Part shown: in pieces, positions 41,417 to 49,083 of the stretch
Numbering within the stretch: position 1 is the first letter of the stretch
Layout of the letters: each line of letters opens with the position of its first letter
Virus record (IMG/VR): IMGVR_UViG_3300025009_000088
Coordinates: 1-64,000 of that record
Direction: 5' to 3' (one strand)
From: a virus
DNA: 64,000 bases
Program-made: the position numbers and the translations under genes
Notes under the pieces: generated by a model
Told to the model about the DNA's origin: nothing
Seen by the model: the letters and a program-made list of their open reading frames with translations, nothing else
Database searches by the model: none

Positions 41417-41431
41417 ATGAGAATGGGATTA
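41417..41431 (+). promoter_or_regulatory. Second dispersed motif copy
   Basis: ATGAGAATGGGATTA is the second of the pair in the divergent region. Downstream lie TTGACT (41449) and TATAAT (41461), which are too close together for one sigma-70 promoter, so the early promoter here is not settled. Confidence 0.45.
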
Positions 41432-41486
41432 ATGTAGTCCACGAGATATTGACTTATGTATATAATTGTCGCAAGGAGAAATAAAA

Positions 41487-41807
41487 ATGAATATTGATGA
41501 GATTATCAAACTCTCTGAAAGCATAAACCCAAATGACGTGGAAGGGTCGAAAGAAACGCTGTTGCAACTCAACGAGATATTCAACAAATACGCAGAGGAT
41601 GGGAAGAAAATTATAACCGACAGGATGAGCGAAGTTGATTTTGCAAAGGCGAGGACTGCGCTCGTGTCAACGCTGGTTTCGTATCTGGTTTTGCCCAATG
41701 GCGCAAAGGGATTGGTTTCTGCCCTCTTGGAAGATTCTCTCGTGTTATACACGGATACATTCTTCACAGCCATGCTCGGATTTTTAGCGGAAAACGAAGT
41801 CCTATGA
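41487..41807 (+). CDS. First early gene, hypothetical
   Basis: This 106-residue protein is helical (SKETLLQLNEIFNKYAEDGKK). Its central stretch (ALVSTLVSYLVLPNGAKGLVSALL) is long enough to touch a membrane. AAGGAG lies before the ATG, which is internal to a slightly longer frame. It starts the rightward early operon and is followed by a perfect palindrome copy. Function unknown. Confidence 0.65.
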   Translation: MNIDEIIKLSESINPNDVEGSKETLLQLNEIFNKYAEDGKKIITDRMSEVDFAKARTALVSTLVSYLVLPNGAKGLVSALLEDSLVLYTDTFFTAMLGFLAENEVL

Positions 41808-41808
41808 T

Positions 41809-41821
41809 TTACACGGTGTAA
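41809..41821. promoter_or_regulatory. Dispersed palindrome copy, perfect
   Basis: TTACACGGTGTAA sits in the 16-base gap between the first two early genes, ending two bases before the GTG start. A protein bound here would block transcription into the early operon, and possibly expression of the membrane-HTH protein. Confidence 0.75.
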
Positions 41822-41823
41822 AT

Positions 41824-42525
41824 GTGAATAGCAACTCATTCGACAAGCTCAACGATTGGATCAGGGATACGGAAAATTCCTTTGTGAATTTCCTGTCTGC
41901 CTTTGCGCCTTGGCTTGCCCCTCTCATTCCGGCATACATGACATTCCAGCACGCAAAAGACACGCTGAGGTTTCCTGTCCTGTTCGCTTGGACTGGCGCG
42001 CTCGTTGTGGAAATCCTTGGTTTCTCTGCTGTCTCTACCTATCTTTCGTTTTGGTTCTATAACAGGCGTAATAGAGCAGAAAGTAAGCGCGCACCGCAAA
42101 TCTTGGTGATAGTTGCGTTTGCTTTCTATCTTGCGCTCATAATCTTCTCGAATGTGCTGTTAGACGTGTTTCCAGAAGATAAATGGGCGGAGATAGCGGT
42201 TCGTGCGCTCTTTACTCTGCAAACAATACCCGCCGCAATGCTTGTTTCGGTAAGAACACAGCACCGAGAACTGCTTTCAGAAATAGCGAAAGAGAAGAGA
42301 AATTCACTGGAAAGTTCTCAAAATTCCCCTAAAAACGCCGAAAAGAGTTTCGGAAAGTTTCCGAAAGATTGGAGGAGCGTAGAACCAACACTTACGCACG
42401 AACAACTGGTGGAAATTGCGTCTCTAACTCCAGAAAAAATGCGGTCATGGGCTACGCAGATCGGTGTAACGGAAAAGACAATCAGCAATTGGCGACAATC
42501 CGCCAGAGAAAGGTTAGCAAGATAA
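41824..42525 (+). CDS. Membrane protein with C-terminal helix-turn-helix
   Basis: This 233-residue protein has an N-terminal membrane part with segments near 17-35, 45-70, 88-108 and 120-138. A linker follows, then a likely helix-turn-helix at about 205-228 (MRSWATQIGVTEKTISNWRQS). The only in-frame start candidate near the upstream gene is GTG, directly after a perfect palindrome copy. DUF2637-like or transposase-type HTH relatives are possible. Membrane-tethered DNA-binding proteins of the ToxR/CadC type are known in bacteria but unusual in phages, so it is a candidate regulator. Confidence 0.7.
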   Translation: MNSNSFDKLNDWIRDTENSFVNFLSAFAPWLAPLIPAYMTFQHAKDTLRFPVLFAWTGALVVEILGFSAVSTYLSFWFYNRRNRAESKRAPQILVIVAFAFYLALIIFSNVLLDVFPEDKWAEIAVRALFTLQTIPAAMLVSVRTQHRELLSEIAKEKRNSLESSQNSPKNAEKSFGKFPKDWRSVEPTLTHEQLVEIASLTPEKMRSWATQIGVTEKTISNWRQSARERLAR

Positions 42526-43136
42526 TGATGAATAAGAAAATGGTGATTTTCGATATTGATGGTGTCCTTGCGAATTTCGAAGGAACGCTTGTTGAATATC
42601 TGCGAGAGAAATATGGAAAGGACGCTTCTGCAAACAGGAGCATGTATTCCATTGAAGGAAGGTTTGCGAAGCGCAAGGATATTCTTGCTGACGCGCTGGC
42701 TTTTACAGCAGACCCAAATTCCTACTACGGATTAGAGCCTATCGAAAAAGGAATTGACCTAGTTGTTCAGCTTATGGCTCGTGATTATCCCGTGCTGTTC
42801 CTGTCTGGTCGTCCGCAGGTCGCGCAGGAAATGACAATTCGCTGGCTTCGAAAGAATATCAAGGACTACGACCTTGCGCTTGGCGCGGCGTGTCTTGGCT
42901 CCCTCAAGATGAAACGGATTTTATCGCCCGAGGTGAAAGACCTGATAGAATTTGTGGTGGACGACAATCCAGAGATAGTTGCCGAGTTGAACAAAAACGG
43001 TATTCTGGCGTATGCGTGGTCGCAACCCTGGAACGCCGGAACTTACCCAATTATCATACCAGACGACAACCATTGCGCCGATATTTTTAAGAATAAATTC
43101 TGCGAAGCCGTTCCATTCTTCGATCAGTGGAGTTGA
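42525..43136 (+). CDS. HAD-superfamily phosphatase
   Basis: This 203-residue HAD hydrolase has motif I VIFDIDGVLANFEG (nucleophile Asp), motif II FLSGRP, a lysine in LKMKR and motif IV VVDDNPEI. The family includes 5'(3')-deoxyribonucleotidases and the phosphatase half of polynucleotide kinase; no kinase P-loop is present. A role in nucleotide turnover or DNA-end processing is inferred. The ATG overlaps the preceding stop (TAATG). Confidence 0.8.
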   Translation: MMNKKMVIFDIDGVLANFEGTLVEYLREKYGKDASANRSMYSIEGRFAKRKDILADALAFTADPNSYYGLEPIEKGIDLVVQLMARDYPVLFLSGRPQVAQEMTIRWLRKNIKDYDLALGAACLGSLKMKRILSPEVKDLIEFVVDDNPEIVAELNKNGILAYAWSQPWNAGTYPIIIPDDNHCADIFKNKFCEAVPFFDQWS

Positions 43137-43137
43137 G

Positions 43138-43467
43138 ATGACAACAATGAGCCATAAACAGCAAGAAGCGCAAAGCACCATCGCCTGCGTGGGAGTGCTT
43201 TTTACGTTCTTCGCGTTGCTATTTTGTGTGGCGTTTTCAGAGACGGTTTTTTGGATTACCCTAGGAGTTGGAGCCCTGATAGAGACGCCCCTCATTATTA
43301 ATTATAATCAGATAGCGAGCGCGGTAGACATAAATCGCGTGGTCGAAATTAATGACGACGAGTATTGTCAAGAAATGCCCGTCTGTCATTACTGCGGCAA
43401 CAAATTCATAGAAGATCGGCGCGGGCGATGCGCGTCTTGTGGAGGTAAATATGAGAATAGTATCTGA
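43138..43467 (+). CDS. Membrane protein with zinc ribbon
   Basis: This 109-residue protein has two hydrophobic segments (about 16-38 and 42-58). A C-terminal zinc ribbon follows, CHYCGNKF and CASCG. The ATG lies one base after the preceding stop. It is one of several zinc-plus-membrane mini-proteins in this operon, perhaps directed at host membrane functions. Confidence 0.6.
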   Translation: MTTMSHKQQEAQSTIACVGVLFTFFALLFCVAFSETVFWITLGVGALIETPLIINYNQIASAVDINRVVEINDDEYCQEMPVCHYCGNKFIEDRRGRCASCGGKYENSI

Positions 43468-43684
43468 TGACGAGGTTATAAAGAAGGAACTTATCGTGCA
43501 GGGGAACGGATTCGAAGAATTGCGAGTGGCTGTGTTCAGCGACTTTCGCACGGAGCGAATGATGGGCGACTTCGACATGAGCGACGTGGCTCCAATATTT
43601 CTTCTAATCTATCAAGTGAAAAAACAGATAGATAGCCAAACCTATATCTATAAATTCGTTGGCGCAAGAGTATACGGAAAGTGA
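43451..43684 (+). CDS. Small hypothetical protein
   Basis: This 77-residue soluble protein starts inside the end of the preceding gene, with GGAGG before the ATG. It is β-rich (ELRVAVFSDFRTE, then YIYKFVGARVYGK). No family is recognised. Confidence 0.6.
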   Translation: MRIVSDDEVIKKELIVQGNGFEELRVAVFSDFRTERMMGDFDMSDVAPIFLLIYQVKKQIDSQTYIYKFVGARVYGK

Positions 43685-43691
43685 GACAAAG

Positions 43692-44240
43692 ATGAGACTT
43701 ACTAACGCTCTTCGAAAAGTTGCTTTGCTTACCGGATTTACCCTGCTCCTGGTTTCGATGTTCTGGAGCCAGGACGGGTTCAACTTTTCCATTGCAGGAG
43801 AGTCTGGATACGGAATGCTGGCCGTTTTCGTAGCATGGTTGCTGGCGTTCTCCGTGTCCGTTGTGCAATTCGTTTTCTCGACTTCCTACAAAGAACTAAA
43901 TCCAAGCCTAATCGTGTTTGGCATTATCGCCTATGCCTACTCGATTTACACAAACTACGAAGGTATCCTGCATTTTCAGGGCGACCAGCAGAGCAAGGTT
44001 GCGGCTCTTATCTTGGGCTTGGTGATTGACGGTATTCCTGAGCCACTGGTTGCTTGGGGAATGAGAGAGTCTCTAGTTGGAGATTTTGTTGGGAACATCA
44101 TAAAGTCCATTGTTGGCGAGGAACAGCCAAAGCAGAAATACCAAGAGAGTCGTCCGGCTACTGGTTACAAAACACCCGAACAATTCAGATCGCAAGGAAC
44201 TTTGGACGCCATACTACAAAGGAACAAGAACAGGAAATAA
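43692..44240 (+). CDS. Multi-span membrane protein
   Basis: This 182-residue protein has hydrophobic segments near 9-24, 40-62, 70-90 and 103-122. A soluble, charged tail of about 60 residues carries GEEQPKQKYQESRPATGYKT. The ATG is preceded by a weak GAGACAAAG site. Topology suggests an inner-membrane protein; superinfection exclusion is one possibility. Confidence 0.6.
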   Translation: MRLTNALRKVALLTGFTLLLVSMFWSQDGFNFSIAGESGYGMLAVFVAWLLAFSVSVVQFVFSTSYKELNPSLIVFGIIAYAYSIYTNYEGILHFQGDQQSKVAALILGLVIDGIPEPLVAWGMRESLVGDFVGNIIKSIVGEEQPKQKYQESRPATGYKTPEQFRSQGTLDAILQRNKNRK

Positions 44241-44241
44241 A

Positions 44242-44412
44242 ATGAAATATTACTATCGTTGCCTAGATTGCAAAAAGAAATTTCATTGGTACGTTATTGG
44301 AAATCCGAATAATGTGCATTGCTCAAAGTGTGGTTCAAAGAATACAGTCAAGTTGATAAGCAAACCTCACCTCATCTTCAAAGGAACGGGGTGGGGAAAG
44401 GACAAGAAATGA
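44242..44412 (+). CDS. FmdB-like small zinc ribbon
   Basis: This 56-residue protein begins YYYRCLDCKKKF and has CSKCGSKNTVKLI, the spacing of FmdB-type zinc ribbons (CxxC pairs about 20 residues apart). It ends KGTGWGKDKK, also FmdB-like. Family members are small regulatory or structural zinc proteins. Confidence 0.7.
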   Translation: MKYYYRCLDCKKKFHWYVIGNPNNVHCSKCGSKNTVKLISKPHLIFKGTGWGKDKK

Positions 44413-44618
44413 ATAAACAGCCCGCAAGAATTGAATTCCTTGAATCTACATTCGGAAACGACGTTGGGGATATTGTCAAAGTGGTTCAGGAGGACGAAAA
44501 AGAAATTGATTACTATGACGGATACCGTCGCTGGTGCTATGTGTTGAAAAGCGAAGAAGGAACTACATATCGCTATATTCCGGCAGGAACAAGAGTAAAC
44601 CAAAAGGTCGAAAAATGA
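44409..44618 (+). CDS. Small hypothetical protein
   Basis: This 69-residue acidic protein starts with an ATGA overlap and shares the opening MNKQP with the next gene, an echo of local duplication. It ends in a short β-rich stretch (YRRWCYVLKSEEGTTYRYIP). No known motif. Confidence 0.6.
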   Translation: MNKQPARIEFLESTFGNDVGDIVKVVQEDEKEIDYYDGYRRWCYVLKSEEGTTYRYIPAGTRVNQKVEK

Positions 44619-44797
44619 ACAAACAGCCGAAATGTAAAATGTGCGATGACACAGGATGGTATTTTGTACGCGGAGCGGGAAATCTGCCTCAACCGGAACG
44701 CTGTCATTGCATGAGAAAAACAGACATATTCTTTGTCGTTGGAGTAGCGGTTATCGCCATCCTGTGCGTAATTTTCTCGGTTATTGCGTGTTTCTAG
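44615..44797 (+). CDS. Zinc-binding single-span membrane protein
   Basis: This 60-residue protein has CKMCDDTGWYFV and CHCM cysteines in the DnaJ-type zinc style. One membrane segment follows (FFVVGVAVIAILCVIFSVIACF). It begins by ATGA overlap and shares MNKQP with the preceding gene. Likely a membrane-anchored mini-protein; function unknown. Confidence 0.6.
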   Translation: MNKQPKCKMCDDTGWYFVRGAGNLPQPERCHCMRKTDIFFVVGVAVIAILCVIFSVIACF

Positions 44798-44847
44798 GGT
44801 GCTTATTTCACAAACAAAATCAGTATGGACGCAAAAAGGAGAATAAA

Positions 44848-45063
44848 ATGGACGTATTAGTTTCAGAAATTACGGACGAGAATAGAGACAAATTATTAAA
44901 ACTAGCCATGTCAATGTATTTGGGCGAGAAGTGTAAGTATTGTTGGAAAGAATACAAAACGCTCGATGATCTAAAGACGACTGTTTTTGCCGGATACCAT
45001 GAAAACGGAAGATTGGCTTGCGAAAAGTGTTGGCGGGAGAATAATGTTCCCGAGGAGAAATAA
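44848..45063 (+). CDS. Small zinc-finger protein
   Basis: This 71-residue protein has KYCWKEY and CEKCWRENN knuckles after an N-terminal helix. The ATG is internal to a longer frame, with AAAGGAGAATAAA before it. The stop overlaps the next start (TAATG). Confidence 0.6.
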   Translation: MDVLVSEITDENRDKLLKLAMSMYLGEKCKYCWKEYKTLDDLKTTVFAGYHENGRLACEKCWRENNVPEEK

Positions 45064-45221
45064 TGAAAAAGAACAAAACCCTCATCAAGGAACTGCGAAA
45101 AGAACTCCACTACCACCAGCAAATGCTACGAGTAGACATAACATGCCTCAAACTAGGAATAGCGAAGGCAAAAGAGAGCGCCAAGGAAATGAGAAGGCTA
45201 CAGAAGGAAGATAATTCATGA
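45063..45221 (+). CDS. Short coiled-coil peptide
   Basis: This 52-residue, very basic helical peptide (LIKELRKELHYHQQMLR, then KAKESAKEMRRLQKE) has regular leucine spacing. It overlaps its neighbours at both ends (TAATG and ATGA), which supports a real, co-translated gene despite its length. Confidence 0.55.
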   Translation: MKKNKTLIKELRKELHYHQQMLRVDITCLKLGIAKAKESAKEMRRLQKEDNS

Positions 45222-45574
45222 AACCGGACAAGGTAAACATTCTAGGCGTTGAATATTCCATAACCTACGTTGACAATCCGTCTGAGGTGGATATTTACAA
45301 AAGAGATTCTCTGTGGGGGCAAATAGATTACTGGACACGCACGATCAGGATTTATGATAATGACCGCCGCCTTGAGGATATTTTTCATTCGCTTCTTCAC
45401 GAAGTTCTACACGGAATATCGTCAGCCCTGAAACTAAAGCTGAGAGACGAAAATATGCACGATGAATTAGATATTCTGTCGCTTGCTCTTACAGATGTAA
45501 TATTTAGGAATGGGTGGATTATGCAGAAAGATGGCAATCTTTACGGCGAGCAGAAAAGGGAAGATATACGATAA
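45218..45574 (+). CDS. HExxH metallopeptidase-like protein
   Basis: This 118-residue protein contains SLLHEVLHGIS, a zincin HExxH motif, followed by a downstream acidic helix (MHDELDILSLAL) that could supply a third ligand. It resembles the small ImmA/IrrE- or SprT-like phage proteins. ImmA-type proteases cleave repressors, so a regulatory role is worth considering; substrate unknown. Confidence 0.7.
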   Translation: MKPDKVNILGVEYSITYVDNPSEVDIYKRDSLWGQIDYWTRTIRIYDNDRRLEDIFHSLLHEVLHGISSALKLKLRDENMHDELDILSLALTDVIFRNGWIMQKDGNLYGEQKREDIR

Positions 45575-45878
45575 ACCATATACTCTAAGGTTGGGGGGAA
45601 TTTACTGACGATATAAATTTTGACTGGTGCTATGCTCCTCCCCCTACCATCTCTTCCTTAATTTTCCCTTAGAATTTGCTGAGTCCGGGATTAGAATAAA
45701 CTTACAACTTTGCAAGGATTTTCTTATTATAAATTAAGATATATGGGTATGCCGGTCAATCTGTCAATAGAATTATGAGAGAATGACCTTACAATATTGC
45801 AAACTGTTATTAATCTATTATCGCAGTATGATAGTAGAATAATGACATTGACTAACCCCACATCATAAGGATAATACA
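45575..45878 (+). promoter_or_regulatory. 304-base non-coding region with promoter
   Basis: This is the longest gap in the early region. A G-run (GGTTGGGGGGAA, 45590) can pair imperfectly with CTCCTCCCCCTACC (45645), possibly terminating the upstream operon. A promoter-like TTACAA (45702-45707), 17 bases, TATTAT (45725-45730) points right. Motif-2-like fragments (GGATTAGAATAA and ATTATGAGAGAATGA) lie nearby. No reading frame of note is seen on either strand. Confidence 0.5.
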
Positions 45879-46118
45879 ATGGCAAACAAAGCATACTTCA
45901 TTCAGGAAACAGTCAGAGACGAGAACGGGGAATATATCCCCTGTATTGCTGTAGACGGTGAATCCGGCTACTATCTCACAGACTGGCATTGGAGTACTGA
46001 TAGGGCATTGGCTGAGCAATGCTGTGACGAGAAAAACGAAGCAATGGGCATTACCACTCACGATGCTATGCTCATTGTACTTCGATCCATGTTTAGCGGC
46101 GTGCGCAATGAACAATAA
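45879..46118 (+). CDS. Small hypothetical early protein
   Basis: This 79-residue acidic protein has GESGYYLTDWHWSTDRALAEQC in the middle. It opens the block of very small genes that share a nearly identical ribosome site. Function unknown. Confidence 0.6.
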   Translation: MANKAYFIQETVRDENGEYIPCIAVDGESGYYLTDWHWSTDRALAEQCCDEKNEAMGITTHDAMLIVLRSMFSGVRNEQ

Positions 46119-46239
46119 TAATTTACACATCCTGTCTGCCGCCTGCGTTGTTGCTGTACTCTGCATGGTGGTGTATGCGGCCTATTTGATTTTATCTCCA
46201 ATTGTTGGGATGCTTGTTAGACTATTGGAGGCATTATAA
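46108..46239 (+). CDS. Single-span membrane peptide
   Basis: This 43-residue peptide is essentially one membrane helix (AACVVAVLCMVVYAAYLILSP). It overlaps the preceding gene by 11 bases in another frame. The ribosome site is not obvious, so translational coupling is likely. Confidence 0.5.
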   Translation: MNNNNLHILSAACVVAVLCMVVYAAYLILSPIVGMLVRLLEAL

Positions 46240-46303
46240 GATATTGTCCATATACTGCACAAGTTTACAACAAACAACCATATACTATAAAGCGGAGAAA
46301 AAA

Positions 46304-46813
46304 ATGTACACATTAACCAAAGACGATATTAAAGCGCTTCGAAAGGCTGACACCCTTTGCCCGGATTATTATCAGGGTAAGAGCGCGCTTCGCATCCTAA
46401 GAGATCACAAGAGCACAAAAGACGGTGGGCGGGTAGAATACCCAGAGGTCGCGCTTGACGTCTCTTCCAATTTTACGGTTTACAAGACGGCTGACGCCCC
46501 AGACGGTTATGGCGGCAATGAGTATGATGCTAAACCGTCGCGATGTTTCGCTCACGTCTCCGCTCATTACGAGGTAGGGCAATACATTGTTGACACCCTT
46601 CGCGAGGGTGACCAAATCGGCTTGGAGTGGAGTGCTAACGTCTCAAACGGTTACATGTGGAATATTCGCTGTGCTCACCCCCAGTATGAGGGTCAGCGAA
46701 TATACCATGATACTTGTGTCCTCCGCATCCGCCGCGGCAATAAGGATTATACTGTCAAGCTTGCGGATTCTCACTGCCCGGATAATAGCGCGAGGATGAT
46801 GCGCTTCTCATGA
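46304..46813 (+). CDS. Hypothetical early protein
   Basis: This 169-residue protein has a helical start with YYQGKSALRILRDHKS and a β-rich rest with several Cys and His residues. GCGGAGAAAAAA lies before the ATG. No family is recognised. Confidence 0.65.
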   Translation: MYTLTKDDIKALRKADTLCPDYYQGKSALRILRDHKSTKDGGRVEYPEVALDVSSNFTVYKTADAPDGYGGNEYDAKPSRCFAHVSAHYEVGQYIVDTLREGDQIGLEWSANVSNGYMWNIRCAHPQYEGQRIYHDTCVLRIRRGNKDYTVKLADSHCPDNSARMMRFS

Positions 46814-46830
46814 GCTCTTGTGACATGCTA

Positions 46831-46859
46831 CAGGCCATTATAAGCGGTATAGTGGCCTG
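46831..46859 (+). other. Intergenic 12-bp hairpin
   Basis: Bases 46831-46842 pair with 46848-46859 (one G·U) around AGCGG. No U tract follows, so it is more likely an mRNA processing or stability element than a terminator. Confidence 0.6.
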
Positions 46860-46907
46860 AATGGATGCCACGAGGCACCACAAACCAGACAAGAGAGAGA
46901 GGATAAC

Positions 46908-47186
46908 ATGGATGCTGAAACAACATTTACGGTAAAAGGTAATGGGGATGCGGAATTATCTATTGAAACTCGCGACAAGCTTTATACGTGGATTATAAAG
47001 CCAGACGAAACATTAATTCCAATGGTGAACTGCCGCCCTGTTTTAACAATGCCGGAAACCCCAAAAACTAGAGTACTTAACGCAGTACTAAAGGCAACGA
47101 AACTATACATTTTTTGGATGCTTCGGACGGATAACGAAACAACGTCAAGAACGCTATATTGGAGGATAAAGGATCACTTAATATAA
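46908..47186 (+). CDS. Small hypothetical early protein
   Basis: This 92-residue protein starts β-rich (TFTVKGNGDAELSIE) and ends basic. AGAGAGAGGATAAC precedes the ATG. Not recognised. Confidence 0.6.
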   Translation: MDAETTFTVKGNGDAELSIETRDKLYTWIIKPDETLIPMVNCRPVLTMPETPKTRVLNAVLKATKLYIFWMLRTDNETTSRTLYWRIKDHLI

Positions 47187-47247
47187 CAATTGTAAATTAT
47201 CGCATATAACAGGATCAACAGACTATAACAGACTAGAGGAGTCAACC

Positions 47248-47541
47248 ATGCTAGAGACAAACTGCACTATAACCCACGAAGGGAAAGTATATGAGGCCGG
47301 AGGCGCCTATATTTTACCATGCAATGACGGTAAATTGAGAGGCGTAGTATATGTCCGGGGTAATCTCAAGGAAGTAACAGACTGGCACGGTAATTTAATT
47401 GCCCGCCTTGATACTTACCGGAATTATCGCGGTAACTTCTGCCGGATGGCAAGGATCACATTTGCTTATGAGGGGCGAAAAATGGTAGGCGAATATTGCC
47501 CGGACTGGGCGCAAGCTTGCAAGGTCAGAAGCACAAAGTAA
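47248..47541 (+). CDS. Small hypothetical early protein
   Basis: This 97-residue protein is β-rich and basic toward the end (MARITFAYEGRKMVGEYCP) with several cysteines. AGAGGAGTC precedes the ATG, the site shared by this block. Not recognised. Confidence 0.6.
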   Translation: MLETNCTITHEGKVYEAGGAYILPCNDGKLRGVVYVRGNLKEVTDWHGNLIARLDTYRNYRGNFCRMARITFAYEGRKMVGEYCPDWAQACKVRSTK

Positions 47542-47579
47542 CAGACAAACAGAACCATCATTCTATAACAGGAGATAAA

Positions 47580-48107
47580 ATGTATACCCCAAAGAATCTG
47601 AAAAAATGGGCTTTACCCCGCGATTACATGGGCGCCGATTGGCCTGAAATGTATGTATTCTTAGGACGGACAAGAGACTCGGATAATCTGGACAATTCCA
47701 ACTTTGAAACGGCATTAACAGAACTTGGGGGAGAGTCCGATACCGTCAAGGTTATCTGTGAGAATCATTGGGCGGTTGGTTGGGTTGAATGGATTGGAAT
47801 TAACGAGTCGGATGATACCGTCCTGCAATTGGCCGACGAAATGAAGGATAGGTTATCTGATTATCCTATCCTGAATGAGGATGATTACTCTCAGAGAGAA
47901 TGGGAGTCTTATAATGATAATGTCTCTCAGGCCGTCCGGGATTATTGCAATGATAAATCCCTAGAATTTACGGATGAGCAGAGAGGAGAGATTGCAGATC
48001 GTATAATCCAAGCATCTAATGAATGCGGAGAGGATACCTGGCCTGATGAGGATGAGATTTACGCCGCCCTCCCTCCCGAAATTCAGGATGAGCTAACATC
48101 CCGCTAG
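47580..48107 (+). CDS. Acidic hypothetical early protein
   Basis: This 175-residue protein is strongly acidic, with many Asp and Glu in the second half (YPILNEDDYSQREWESYND). The N-terminal part has a conserved-looking MYVFLGRTRDSDNLDNSNF. Strongly acidic early phage proteins sometimes mimic DNA, but nothing specific supports this here. The gene is followed by a 13-bp hairpin. Confidence 0.6.
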   Translation: MYTPKNLKKWALPRDYMGADWPEMYVFLGRTRDSDNLDNSNFETALTELGGESDTVKVICENHWAVGWVEWIGINESDDTVLQLADEMKDRLSDYPILNEDDYSQREWESYNDNVSQAVRDYCNDKSLEFTDEQRGEIADRIIQASNECGEDTWPDEDEIYAALPPEIQDELTSR

Positions 48108-48122
48108 TTTAACCCGTGCTTT

Positions 48123-48156
48123 ACTGCTTGCCAGTTGTGAAATACTGGCAGGCAGT
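48123..48156 (+). other. Intergenic 13-bp hairpin
   Basis: Bases 48123-48135 pair with 48144-48156 (one G·U) around an 8-base loop. No U tract follows. It is the strongest of the hairpins in the small-gene block. Confidence 0.65.
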
Positions 48157-48193
48157 GCGGATTAAACCTACCCCCGCATAACAGGAGTCTACA

Positions 48194-48412
48194 ATGGACA
48201 TAAAAGAACGGAACGAGCTATACAATAAAAACAGAACGGTATTAAAGCAAGCATACCCGCGCGTCCAGTATCATCCGTTTTTTGGCTATGACATCATAGC
48301 CCTGTCAGAGATATATTATCCCGATCACATGACTAATGATAAAAGCCTGTTTGACATGATAGCAGATGACAAAGGCGAATCTATGGCGAATCTAGTACAA
48401 TCCATCTTATAA
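48194..48412 (+). CDS. Small hypothetical early protein
   Basis: This 72-residue protein has a basic start and an acidic end. An AGGAGTCTACA site precedes the ATG, identical to that of other genes in the block. Not recognised. Confidence 0.6.
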   Translation: MDIKERNELYNKNRTVLKQAYPRVQYHPFFGYDIIALSEIYYPDHMTNDKSLFDMIADDKGESMANLVQSIL

Positions 48413-48468
48413 CACCCATTAACAGGACAGGCGGCATTAATGCCCCTCTCATATTCCTACAGTACAAT

Positions 48469-48481
48469 TAACACAGTGTAA
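48469..48481. promoter_or_regulatory. Dispersed palindrome copy, 1 mismatch
   Basis: TAACACAGTGTAA lies 20 bases before the next start. The central base is A instead of C/G. Confidence 0.5.
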
Positions 48482-48500
48482 TTAACAAAAGGAGCTTAAC

Positions 48501-48701
48501 ATGGCACAAAGAGTATATAAAAATTGGCTGATTGAAACTTATGGCGGGCATTGTACTATCCGGCGCTTCTCCTGCACAAAGGACGGGCTGTACTTCTGGC
48601 GCTTCAAGTTATCAGAAGCCAAAGAGACTATAGACGCTCTGGAAAGCGGGCAGGAATTCGAAACGATCCCAGAACTGTACCGGAAGTCTTTATACAATTA
48701 A
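48501..48701 (+). CDS. Small hypothetical early protein
   Basis: This 66-residue protein (YKNWLIETYGGHCTIRRFSC, then FWRFKLSEAKETIDALESG) reads like one compact α/β domain. AAAAGGAG precedes the ATG. Palindrome copies flank it on both sides. Confidence 0.6.
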   Translation: MAQRVYKNWLIETYGGHCTIRRFSCTKDGLYFWRFKLSEAKETIDALESGQEFETIPELYRKSLYN

Positions 48702-48707
48702 CACACG

Positions 48708-48720
48708 TTACACCGTGTAA
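48708..48720. promoter_or_regulatory. Dispersed palindrome copy, perfect
   Basis: TTACACCGTGTAA is followed by AATC. It lies between two early genes, 26 bases before the next ATG. Confidence 0.75.
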
Positions 48721-48746
48721 AATCATAACATGATAAAGGAGTCAAA

Positions 48747-48992
48747 ATGTATCAAATGCCAGTACGTGCAATCAAAAGTATTTTAGGCCAAGAGCTAGAC
48801 AAGTTTAAGGATGTAGTGTCCAGAGCCGCAAACAGCGCGTGCCTTGCGGACGCAGGGCGGGAAATGGTTGTCATCGGATATGAGGCAATGAAAGCCGCTC
48901 TTGAAAAATGCAACGATTACGAATCCCTTGAGGAATATATCTCATTTGCCGGATACAGAATGAGCCTTGAGGAATGGGTTAACTCCCTCTAA
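48747..48992 (+). CDS. Small hypothetical early protein
   Basis: This 81-residue helical protein (KSILGQELDKFKDVVSRAANS) has AAAGGAGTC before the ATG. A perfect palindrome copy lies just upstream. Not recognised. Confidence 0.6.
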   Translation: MYQMPVRAIKSILGQELDKFKDVVSRAANSACLADAGREMVVIGYEAMKAALEKCNDYESLEEYISFAGYRMSLEEWVNSL

Positions 48993-49083
48993 TCCCGCGC
49001 TTATCCCTGCCCTTTAACACACATTAGAGAGCAGGTATAGGCGGCATGGATGACCGCTTAACACACTAATAAAGGAGTCTATA

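Noticed and set aside
41449-41466. Sigma-70 promoter TTGACT/TATAAT before the first early gene
   Set aside because: The two boxes are only six bases apart, so they cannot act together; the early start remains undetermined.
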